The notes under the pieces are model-generated. The model searched no databases. It saw only the letters and a list, made by a program, of their open reading frames with translations, and was not told the DNA's origin. The position numbers and the translations under genes are program-made. This document shows, in pieces, positions 19,178 through 26,934 of a DNA stretch of 64,000 nt. Positions within the stretch are counted from its first letter, which is position 1. Each line of letters starts with the position of its first letter. This stretch comes from Akkermansia sp. (GTDB lineage: Bacteria; Verrucomicrobiota; Verrucomicrobiia; Verrucomicrobiales; Akkermansiaceae), in assembly GCA_017517385.1 (NCBI GenBank), contig JAFWZG010000054.1:142003-206002 (forward strand). Direction: 5' to 3'.

Positions 19178-19206
19178 TTGTCAACTGCAGAAAATAGTGT
19201 TAATAT
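19178..19206 (+). promoter_or_regulatory. Promoter for the octaheme lipoprotein gene
   Basis: TTGTCA (19178-19183), 17 bp, TAATAT (19201-19206). The -10 box covers the in-frame ATG at 19205, and a GTG lies exactly 7 nt downstream of it at 19214. This points to a leaderless mRNA that starts with GTG. Confidence 0.65.
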
Positions 19207-19213
19207 GACGCTC

Positions 19214-21289
19214 GTGAAGAAACTGCTTTTACCGGCCGCTATGCTGCTTATCTGCTCCTGCGATGAAGGCGTGGATTCGAGCGCCCATGCCGGAAACCGC
19301 AATCAGCAGGAGGACAGCCTCAGCTCTCGCCAATGTGCAGCCTGCCATGCCAAGGAATATGAAGAATGGGCCGGTAGTGATCATGCATGGGCTTATCGCA
19401 ACACTCGCCAAGAGCTTGATTCTGAGCCCTTCCATGGCCAGCAGCTGAATGCCCACGGCTCCGTACTCACCTTCACAACTTCTCGCGAAGGCAATCTCCT
19501 CCTCTCTGACAGCCAAAGCGGCCGTACTTTCACCGTTCATTCCGTGCTCGGACGTCGCCCGCTAGTGCAATATCTTGTACAGGGTGATGATGGCAGCCTG
19601 CATACCCCTAGCGCAGCATGGGATACGGAGAAACGTGAATGGTTTGACATGTTTGAGGCAGACACCCGCCTCAGCAGCGAAGGCGCGGCCACGCGCTCAC
19701 CCGGCGACTGGGGACACTGGCTTGGCAGAGGCATGAACTGGAACTCTCAATGCGCCTGGTGCCATACCACACACTTCAGAAAAAATTACGATGCCACGGC
19801 AAACCACTACGCCTCCACTTGGAGAGAACCGGGTGTGAGCTGCCTCCAGTGCCACAAAGCTGCAGAAACGCCCTCTGCTGATGGCTGCCTTGTGGCCCCG
19901 GCACATCGTAAGCTTTCTGCCCAGCAGGTGCATGATAACTGCGCCACCTGTCACGCCCGCCGTGAGGAGTTTGATGACCGCTTTGTGGTAGGTGACCGCT
20001 TTGATGACCATTTCCGCTTGGAGCTTCCTACCATCAAAGGCATATTCTGGCCGAACGGTATGCAGAGAGATGAATCATACTGCGAAACCGGTATACGCCT
20101 GAGCCGCATGGGTGCTGCCGGCGTCACCTGTCTAGATTGTCATAATCCTCACACCGCTACGCTTAAGCTGCCTCAGGAAGATAATTCACTTTGCATGCGC
20201 TGCCATGCCAGTGGCACAGTAGTAGGTAGCACACCAAGTCCCGTCATTAATCCCGCTACACATACCCCCTGCCCGCAGAACAGTAAGGGCGCACGCTGCG
20301 TGGAGTGTCACATGCCGGAGAGCCCCTACATGGCTCGCGACCTGCGCCGAGACCATTCCTTCAATTCACCGGATCCCACGCTCAGCGCGGAAATTGGCAC
20401 ACCGAATGCCTGCATCATGTGCCATACAGATAAAGATAACGCCTGGGCAGCAGAGGTAATACAGCGAGCCTACCCGGAGCAGCGTAACGCCAGATATCGC
20501 AATCGCACGCGCGCCATTCACCACGCGCTGGAAGGGAATGGAGACACCGAGGCTCTGCTGGCTGCACTTAAGGAAGAAAGCGTGCCGGGGTGGAAAGCCA
20601 CCATTCTGGAACTGCTGGCATGGCAGGAACCTTCAGAGGCCATCCTGCAAGCAGCCCGAGATGCAGCAAAGGATGAAAACGCCATGGTAAGAGCCGCAGC
20701 AGCCAGAGTACTGGGAGAAGAAGCTGAGAGCATGATTCATGATTCCGTGCTCCTTGTTCGCAGGGCCGCGGCTTGGCCTATTATTGAGAAGCTTATCCAG
20801 AATCCGGAAGCGGCTGACATTGTGCGGGAGCAGGAAAGCATCGTAGCGCATCAGTCAGACCAGCCAACCGGAGCCATGCAGCAGGCTAGGCTTGCAGAAG
20901 CTCGCCAGCAACACGAAGAGGCCGAGCGCCAGTACCAAAGAGCTCTTCAGCTAGACCCCGCCTCCGCAGTCGTCTACATGGATTACGCCGTCTTTCTAGC
21001 TAGAAGAGGCAGAAACATGGACGCTCTGCAGCAAATGATAAACTGCACCAAAGTAGCCCCTGATAACCCTGAAGTTTTCTATAGATTAGGGCTCATTTTT
21101 GCGGAGCTTGAGCGGTTCGATTATGCACTGAGTGCTTTCAATCGAACGCTTGAGTTGGATGCAGCATTCCACCGAGCTAGATACAACAAAGCCATTCTTC
21201 TTCAACATCTTGGGCGGCATGATGAAGCTTCACGTGAGATTCAGCTCATGCGCGCCCTTCAATCTCCACCTACACCTTCTGCACCATGA
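19214..21289 (+). CDS. Octaheme c-type cytochrome lipoprotein with HEAT/TPR C-terminus
   Basis: Predicted multiheme electron-transfer lipoprotein of 691 aa. Eight CxxCH haem-binding motifs can be read: CAACH, CAWCH, CLQCH, CATCH, CLDCH, CMRCH, CVECH, CIMCH. The N-terminus, read from GTG 19214 as MKKLLLPAAMLLICSC, is a lipoprotein signal with the modified Cys at 16. After the haem domain come HEAT-like helical repeats (about 420-510) and TPR-like repeats (about 560-680). This combination is seen in doxx-like and nitrite-reductase-related multihaem proteins, but the redox partner and reaction are unknown. The next gene overlaps by ATGA. Confidence 0.82.
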   Translation: MKKLLLPAAMLLICSCDEGVDSSAHAGNRNQQEDSLSSRQCAACHAKEYEEWAGSDHAWAYRNTRQELDSEPFHGQQLNAHGSVLTFTTSREGNLLLSDSQSGRTFTVHSVLGRRPLVQYLVQGDDGSLHTPSAAWDTEKREWFDMFEADTRLSSEGAATRSPGDWGHWLGRGMNWNSQCAWCHTTHFRKNYDATANHYASTWREPGVSCLQCHKAAETPSADGCLVAPAHRKLSAQQVHDNCATCHARREEFDDRFVVGDRFDDHFRLELPTIKGIFWPNGMQRDESYCETGIRLSRMGAAGVTCLDCHNPHTATLKLPQEDNSLCMRCHASGTVVGSTPSPVINPATHTPCPQNSKGARCVECHMPESPYMARDLRRDHSFNSPDPTLSAEIGTPNACIMCHTDKDNAWAAEVIQRAYPEQRNARYRNRTRAIHHALEGNGDTEALLAALKEESVPGWKATILELLAWQEPSEAILQAARDAAKDENAMVRAAAARVLGEEAESMIHDSVLLVRRAAAWPIIEKLIQNPEAADIVREQESIVAHQSDQPTGAMQQARLAEARQQHEEAERQYQRALQLDPASAVVYMDYAVFLARRGRNMDALQQMINCTKVAPDNPEVFYRLGLIFAELERFDYALSAFNRTLELDAAFHRARYNKAILLQHLGRHDEASREIQLMRALQSPPTPSAP

Positions 21290-22080
21290 ATTTAGACCCT
21301 CAGACCACCATCCTAATTTCCTTAGGAGTGCTTCTCTTGTTCATCATCCTTTTCGCTGTATTCAAGGGTGTCATCCGTATGATTCTGCTTGCGGCTGCGG
21401 TCATAGCATCAGTAGCTTTATGGATATTCCTTCAGAACAAAGGATTCACCCTACTTGCGCTTATAACGGATTCTCCCCAGCCGTGGATGGTGCAGGCATT
21501 GGCTTGGACACTGTCCATTTTTGCCTTTGCTGTAATCCTGCATGGCATGAATTGGTTCTCCCAACTCTTTTCTTGGAGACGTGGCGGAGCCAGCCCCTGC
21601 GGAATTATCACAACAGTACTTATGACGGCGCTCATGTTGTGGGTAGGAAGTGTAGGCATTTCTTACTACGGCAACATTGCCCGCATTTCCTACTATCGAG
21701 ACCTCGCCTTGGCTCATCAGCAGCACCAGCAAGCCCCGCCCATGCCCTGGTTCACCCAAGCAAAAAATATCATCAGAAAGGCTGAAGCCACAGCTTGGTT
21801 GCGTACCATTGACCCGCTGGAAACTCCGGCGCAGGCTAATCTCGCTTGCATTGTTGCCTATGGCTGCACCCTGACCGAACCTGAGTTTACCCGATTTTAC
21901 GAGGAGAGACTCGCTAACAGCGGCGTTCCGCACCCTACGCGTTTTCTGGAACTGTTCCGGGATAAGGGATTGAGAACGCTGGTACGAGAAGGTCGCTTTG
22001 TGACCCTGCTCGAGAACAAGAGCCTCAACGCTTTCCTCCAACTGCGCAATACTCAGCAAGTCATGGAAAAAATTATCTGA
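21286..22080 (+). CDS. Multi-spanning membrane protein, CvpA-like topology
   Basis: Protein of 264 aa with four predicted membrane helices in the first half (about 8-30, 33-52, 67-88, 103-125), followed by a roughly 130-residue soluble helical tail. This resembles the CvpA/colicin V production protein topology, but I see no diagnostic motif. It overlaps the octaheme lipoprotein gene by ATGA, so the two are translationally coupled and the product may help place or secrete that lipoprotein (inference). Confidence 0.65.
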   Translation: MNLDPQTTILISLGVLLLFIILFAVFKGVIRMILLAAAVIASVALWIFLQNKGFTLLALITDSPQPWMVQALAWTLSIFAFAVILHGMNWFSQLFSWRRGGASPCGIITTVLMTALMLWVGSVGISYYGNIARISYYRDLALAHQQHQQAPPMPWFTQAKNIIRKAEATAWLRTIDPLETPAQANLACIVAYGCTLTEPEFTRFYEERLANSGVPHPTRFLELFRDKGLRTLVREGRFVTLLENKSLNAFLQLRNTQQVMEKII

Positions 22081-22097
22081 TATGCCGCCAAAGGAAC

Positions 22098-22126
22098 TTG
22101 CACAGCTCTGTTAAAGAATATAAAAT
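22098..22126 (+). promoter_or_regulatory. Promoter for leaderless exporter mRNA
   Basis: TTGCAC (22098-22103), 17 bp, TAAAAT (22121-22126), followed by 7 nt and the ATG at 22134. The upstream in-frame ATG at 22098 lies in the -35 box and is rejected. Confidence 0.7.
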
Positions 22127-22133
22127 AATCGCG

Positions 22134-23255
22134 ATGGAAACCTCCGGAGAAACAGACACACAAAAGGAAAAGCAGACGGGATGGGGTGAAGGTGCCCGTT
22201 TCCTCCTTACTGCGGCTTGCACTATTATCGTTCTCTTTGGCCTGAGAGAAGCCAAAGACATGCTCCTGCCAATCGTCATGGCTGTGTTTCTAGCTGTCAT
22301 AAGCTATTCTATTACAGATATTCTGCGTCGCTGGCTACACTTTCCACACTGGCTTGCGGTATTCTTCACCGTAGTGGCAGACGCCGGTATCATCTATGGT
22401 GCAGCTTCTATTGTGAGAATCTTGGCTGCAGATATGCAGAACACCCTCAGCGGACCTTTCATGCAGCAGATGCACCAAAAGTACCTATTCCTCATGCAGC
22501 TGCTCGAAGACTGGGGATACAGCTCTGACGCTCAACAGTTTATTCAGAATCCTACAGACTACATCAGCCCTTCATTAATCATCAGTTTTTCACAGAAACT
22601 GGGCGGGCAAGTCATTTCCATGACCTCTGTTACTGTTCTCGTTCTCGTATTGATGACATTCCTGCTCGGTGAGGCTCCCCTCTTCATGAAAAACTTCCGT
22701 TCCCTGCCTAACAGCATGCAGGGAAAAGGAAAAGTGGTAGACGCTCTCAAGAGTATTCAGCGCTACCTTTTCATCAAAACGATAGCCAGCGCCTGTACCG
22801 GCTTGCTCGCATGGTGCCTGTGCCACATCATGGAGGTTCCATTTGCTTTCCTGTGGGGGCTGGTGGCCTACCTGCTGAACTACATCCCCACCATTGGTTC
22901 CATTGTGGCGGCTATTCCTCCTATCCTTCTTGCGTTTATCATGGGAGATGTGAGTGATGTAGTTATTGTATCTGCTGGCTACGTCGCCATTAATTTCGCT
23001 ATAGGCAATGGCATAGAACCGCTTTTCCTTGGTAAAGAGTTCGGTATTGCCACTTCCGTAGTACTGCTTTCCGTTATCGTCTGGGGATGGGTTTGGGGGC
23101 CTTGCGGCATGCTGATGGCCGTCCCCATCACCGTTATGTTAAAACTTGCCTTTGAAAATTCAAGGGACCTTTACTGGGTGGCCGTCATCATTGATGACCA
23201 TCCCAACACAGACGAAAAAGATTTAAATAACAAAGAAATAACAACAAATACATAA
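22134..23255 (+). CDS. AI-2E/PerM-family transporter
   Basis: Inner-membrane protein of 373 aa with about seven or eight hydrophobic segments in the pattern of the AI-2E (PerM/YdiK/TqsA) family: an N-terminal pair near 20-65, a periplasmic/cytosolic helical middle, then PFAFLWGLVAYLLNYIPTIGS, the conserved family signature, and a C-terminal EPLFLGKEFGIATSVVLLSV segment. Members export autoinducer-2 or exchange Na+/H+; the substrate cannot be told here. The soluble N-terminus is Glu/Thr/Lys-rich. Lysine synthesis genes follow 6 bp downstream. Confidence 0.85.
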   Translation: METSGETDTQKEKQTGWGEGARFLLTAACTIIVLFGLREAKDMLLPIVMAVFLAVISYSITDILRRWLHFPHWLAVFFTVVADAGIIYGAASIVRILAADMQNTLSGPFMQQMHQKYLFLMQLLEDWGYSSDAQQFIQNPTDYISPSLIISFSQKLGGQVISMTSVTVLVLVLMTFLLGEAPLFMKNFRSLPNSMQGKGKVVDALKSIQRYLFIKTIASACTGLLAWCLCHIMEVPFAFLWGLVAYLLNYIPTIGSIVAAIPPILLAFIMGDVSDVVIVSAGYVAINFAIGNGIEPLFLGKEFGIATSVVLLSVIVWGWVWGPCGMLMAVPITVMLKLAFENSRDLYWVAVIIDDHPNTDEKDLNNKEITTNT

Positions 23256-23261
23256 TAACCT

Positions 23262-24548
23262 ATGCATTCATTCGCATACAACAACGGCACCTTGTGCTGC
23301 GAGGACGTGAATCTCGCAGATATTGCACATGCCGTCGGCACCCCCACCTTCGTCTACAGTCGCAAGACCATCATGGATGACTTAGCTGAGCTGCAGCGAG
23401 AGCTCGCTCCGCTGGATGCACATGTAGCCTATGCCGTGAAAGCCTGTTCCAACAAGGCCATCCTTAACCTCATGGCGAAACAGGGCGTTGGCTTCGATAT
23501 CGTCTCCGGCGGCGAACTCTGGCGTGTCGTCAATGCCGGAGGCGACCCCACCCTGTGCACCTACGCCGGTGTTGGCAAAACAGAGGCAGAAATCCGCTAT
23601 GCCCTCTCGCTGAACATCTACTGCTTCAACTGTGAAAGCGAGAACGAGCTGCGAGAAATCAATCGAATCGCCGGAGAAATGGGAGTAAAAGCACCCGTAG
23701 CTGTTCGAGTGAACCCCAATGTTGAGGCTCACACACACAAGTACATCACCACGGGCACCAAGGAGAACAAGTTCGGTGTAGACTTCGCACGCATCGAAGA
23801 GCTGTACGCCACCATTGCTGCCGAAATGCCGAATCTCTACATTCGCGGCCTCCAGATGCACATCGGCTCCCAGCTCACACAGGTAGAGCCCTTTGTGAAA
23901 GCAGTCACCAAAGTAGCCCCACTTGTCTCTAAGTTTAAGGAGCTTTACAATATCGAGTTCTGGAGCATCGGCGGCGGTATCGGCATCGTGTACGATGGCT
24001 GCCTAGCCTCCGGTAAAGAAGAGTGGTGGGCTGCTCATCCTGAGCAAATTACACTCAAGAGCTACGTTCAGGCCCTCATTCCCCTGCTGCAGCCGCTTGG
24101 CCTGAAAATTCTACTGGAGCCCGGTCGCCGCTTGGTGGGCAATGCAGCCTGCATGCTGACCACCTGCCTGTACGAGAAGAAGGGCGAAGCTAAGACCTTC
24201 AAGATGATTGATGCCGGCATGAACGACATTATCCGCCCGGCCCTCTACGAAGGCTACCACGAAATCTGGCCTGTGAAGGAGCACAGCGGTGATACCATTG
24301 TAGCTGACATCGTAGGCCCCATCTGTGAGAGCGGTGACTTTCAGGCTCAGAACCGTGAGATTGCTGACGTCAAACCCGGCGAAATTCTGGCCGAGATGAG
24401 TGCCGGCGCCTATGGTTTCAGCATGGCCAGCACATACAACTCACGCCCGCTGGCAGCGGAGGTGCTGGTGGATGGTGACAAGTGGCACATTATCCGCCGT
24501 CGTCAGACGCTGGAGCAGATAGTAGAAGGCGAGTGCCTACCCGAGTAA
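23262..24548 (+). CDS. lysA: Diaminopimelate decarboxylase
   Basis: PLP enzyme converting meso-diaminopimelate to lysine (428 aa). The PLP lysine is in AYAVKACSN (about residue 60), the glycine-rich phosphate-binding loop in WSIGGGIGIVYDG, and the active-site histidine in QMHIGSQL. A C-terminal PICESGDFQAQNREI carries the conserved catalytic Cys. Length is typical. It is 6 bp after the transporter gene and 10 bp before the beta-CASP nuclease. Confidence 0.94.
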   Translation: MHSFAYNNGTLCCEDVNLADIAHAVGTPTFVYSRKTIMDDLAELQRELAPLDAHVAYAVKACSNKAILNLMAKQGVGFDIVSGGELWRVVNAGGDPTLCTYAGVGKTEAEIRYALSLNIYCFNCESENELREINRIAGEMGVKAPVAVRVNPNVEAHTHKYITTGTKENKFGVDFARIEELYATIAAEMPNLYIRGLQMHIGSQLTQVEPFVKAVTKVAPLVSKFKELYNIEFWSIGGGIGIVYDGCLASGKEEWWAAHPEQITLKSYVQALIPLLQPLGLKILLEPGRRLVGNAACMLTTCLYEKKGEAKTFKMIDAGMNDIIRPALYEGYHEIWPVKEHSGDTIVADIVGPICESGDFQAQNREIADVKPGEILAEMSAGAYGFSMASTYNSRPLAAEVLVDGDKWHIIRRRQTLEQIVEGECLPE

Positions 24549-24558
24549 ATACCACACC

Positions 24559-25923
24559 ATGATTACACTCACCAATCTGACAGCAGGACCGGAAATCGGT
24601 GCCAACTGTTACCTGCTTGATATGGAGGGTTCACGCATCGTGCTCGATTGCGGCATGCACCCCAAGCAGGATGGTAATGCCGCCAAGCCTAATTTCTCCC
24701 TTATCGGCGCAGCGGATCCGGATGCCATCTTCATCACCCACTCTCACTTGGATCACATCGGCACTCTGCCTGTTTTTCAGGACGAATACCCCCGCGCTGA
24801 GGTTATCATGACCGTCGGCACGGCAGAGGTGGGCGATGCTATGCTTCACAACTCCGTGAACGTGATGACAGCCAAGCGCATGGGTGAAGGTATCATCGAA
24901 TACCCCTTTTTCACCCACGGCGAGCTGCAACGCCATGTGAATGCATGGGTTACCCGTCCCTACAACGAGCCCTTCCGCACCGGTAACAACGGCACCATAC
25001 TTGCTACACTGCACGATGCCGGGCACATCCTCGGCTCCTGCGGCGTATTGCTGGAGGGAATGAGCGGTACAACCGTTTTCTACACCGGAGATGTTCAGTT
25101 TGATAATCAAACTCTTATCAGCGGTGCTGATTTCCCTCAAAGCGGTGTGGACGTTCTTATCATGGAGTGCACACACGGTCTCAAAGACCGCGACGCGGAC
25201 TACACCCGCGAAAAGGAACTGCTGCGCTTTGCCCGCGCTATCCGCGAGGTACTGGAGGACGGTGGCGCCGTACTCATTCCCGTATTCGCCCTTGGCAAAA
25301 GTCAAGAACTCCTCTGTGAAATCGGCAGATTCAAGCGCAAAGGGCTCATCCCGGATGCTCCCGTATACTTTGGCGGCCTGAGCTCCAAAATCACGCAAGT
25401 TTACGACCGCCTTTGCGACAGTACCCCGCGCCTCAACCCCGGCTATCGCATCAAGGATGACGTGGAGACCCACGGATTGCCCAAACAAGACAAAGGCCCC
25501 CTTGTCGCCACTCCCGGCAATATCTACCTCGTGTCCAGCGGCATGATGAGTGAACACACAGTTTCCTACAAAATGGCGGCTCAGGTACTGCCGCACAAAA
25601 AAGACGCCATCCTCTTCGTAGGTTATAGTGACCCCGAATCCCCCGCAGGACGCATTAAGGCCACCCAGCCCGGCGAGAACGTGAAGCTTAACGGCAAGGG
25701 GCAAGCATATCCCCTGCTTTGTCGCACGGAATGCTTCGACTTCTCAGGCCATGCCACGCGCTCCGCTCTAGTGGATTACGCCTGTCGCCTCCGCCCGCAC
25801 ACCATCGTACTGGTGCACGGTGACGAAGATGCCATGGCCAGCATGCAAGCCACGCTGACCGAGGCTCTGCCTGACAGCCGTATTCTCTGCCCCCGTCCCG
25901 GAAAGACTGTGCGCCTAGCTTAA
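24559..25923 (+). CDS. Metallo-beta-lactamase/beta-CASP RNase
   Basis: CPSF-like beta-CASP nuclease of 454 aa. The metal site is visible as THSHLDHIG (about 60-68) with further ligands in DAGHILGSCG and YTGDVQFD; the beta-CASP part has LIPVFALGKSQELL, and the C-terminus has HGDEDAMASM with the last conserved His. These enzymes are endo- or 5'-exoribonucleases. In an organism that uses many leaderless mRNAs such an enzyme may be important for turnover, but that is inference. A GC-rich terminator follows at 25936. Confidence 0.87.
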   Translation: MITLTNLTAGPEIGANCYLLDMEGSRIVLDCGMHPKQDGNAAKPNFSLIGAADPDAIFITHSHLDHIGTLPVFQDEYPRAEVIMTVGTAEVGDAMLHNSVNVMTAKRMGEGIIEYPFFTHGELQRHVNAWVTRPYNEPFRTGNNGTILATLHDAGHILGSCGVLLEGMSGTTVFYTGDVQFDNQTLISGADFPQSGVDVLIMECTHGLKDRDADYTREKELLRFARAIREVLEDGGAVLIPVFALGKSQELLCEIGRFKRKGLIPDAPVYFGGLSSKITQVYDRLCDSTPRLNPGYRIKDDVETHGLPKQDKGPLVATPGNIYLVSSGMMSEHTVSYKMAAQVLPHKKDAILFVGYSDPESPAGRIKATQPGENVKLNGKGQAYPLLCRTECFDFSGHATRSALVDYACRLRPHTIVLVHGDEDAMASMQATLTEALPDSRILCPRPGKTVRLA

Positions 25924-25935
25924 AATACCTTAATC

Positions 25936-25962
25936 TGCGGGCCCGCAAGGGCCCGCATTTTC
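25936..25962 (+). terminator. Intrinsic terminator after the beta-CASP nuclease gene
   Basis: Perfect GC-rich hairpin TGCGGGCCC / GGGCCCGCA with a 4-nt loop, 12 bp after the stop, followed by TTTT and CC. It closes the transporter-lysA-nuclease unit. Confidence 0.8.
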
Positions 25963-25995
25963 CAGCATCAAACATTCCAACAAACAACACCCCCT

Positions 25996-26934
25996 ATGAA
26001 TATATTCAAAAAAATCTTTGTAACAGCCCCGTCTGAGGATTTAACTATTACAGAACGAGCAGAAGGCTGCCTGATGGGCCTCATGTGCGGAGATGCACTG
26101 GGCGCCCCCATTGAGTTCCATTCACCTTATGATTTCAAAACTAAGTACCCTCATGGTATTCATGATATGGAAAATGGATGGGGAGTAACCTATCACATCA
26201 GAAAAGGCGAAATAACGGATGACTCCGAGATGGCCATCTGCTTGCTCCATAGTTTAGTAAAATCTCAAGGCTACAACAAGGAAGAAGCCCTCGCCCAATA
26301 TAAAGGCTGGCTTGCATCCGGTCCGAGTGATGTAGGTATTACAATCCGTTCCGCCCTAAGAGGAAGCTATAATCCAGATTCACAGGCCAATGGCGCACTC
26401 ATGCGTGTGGCACCCATTGCCATTCATGCAGCCTTCCACCCGGAATGTGACTGGCAGGCAGCTGCCGCAGATGACTGCGCGCTCACTCACATCAATGGAC
26501 ATTGCCAGTGCGCCAATATCGTTTATGTAGAATCACTCATGTTAGCCATCCAAGGCAAAAAACCTGAGTATATATATGCGGCAGCTTGTAACCGCGCCAA
26601 AGAATTGCAGGATGATGTTCTCGTTGACCTTCTGCAAAAGGCAGTCTCGGAGGAGCCTGCATACTATCCGAACGCAGGGTGGCTCAACATCGCATTCCAA
26701 GCGGCCTATTATTGGTTATTGCATGCCAAGGATTATCCCTCGGCCATGCGTGCCATCGTTAACAAAATAGGCGATCCTGACACCAATGCCGCTATAGTCG
26801 GCGCTCTTCTCGGTGCCATCTATGGCCGCCGCGGCATCCCAGCTCGCTGGCAAAGCACAGTGCTGGATTACGAGAATGACCGCCCTGCGGCCTATCATGC
26901 CACCACGGCCATGGAGCTACTGACAAGGCTTTAA
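25996..26934 (+). CDS. ADP-ribosylglycohydrolase family protein
   Basis: DraG-like ADP-ribosyl hydrolase (312 aa) that removes ADP-ribose from proteins or small molecules. Magnesium-binding motifs are MCGDALGAPIEF (about 30-41), ITDDSEMAICLL (about 74-85) and GDPDTNAAIVGALLGAIYG (about 259-277), all with the expected aspartates. The partner ADP-ribosyltransferase is not in view. It has no Shine-Dalgarno sequence and no convincing promoter in the 40 bp after the terminator. It ends by overlapping the convergent ABC-F gene by 4 bp. Confidence 0.87.
   Translation: MNIFKKIFVTAPSEDLTITERAEGCLMGLMCGDALGAPIEFHSPYDFKTKYPHGIHDMENGWGVTYHIRKGEITDDSEMAICLLHSLVKSQGYNKEEALAQYKGWLASGPSDVGITIRSALRGSYNPDSQANGALMRVAPIAIHAAFHPECDWQAAAADDCALTHINGHCQCANIVYVESLMLAIQGKKPEYIYAAACNRAKELQDDVLVDLLQKAVSEEPAYYPNAGWLNIAFQAAYYWLLHAKDYPSAMRAIVNKIGDPDTNAAIVGALLGAIYGRRGIPARWQSTVLDYENDRPAAYHATTAMELLTRL

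Noticed and set aside
21132..21785. 217-codon frame across the octaheme/membrane protein junction
   Set aside because: His/Ser/Cys-rich without family features; overlaps two coupled real genes in another frame.
24631..25704. 357-codon open frame antisense to the beta-CASP nuclease
   Set aside because: Complete overlap with a motif-supported gene.
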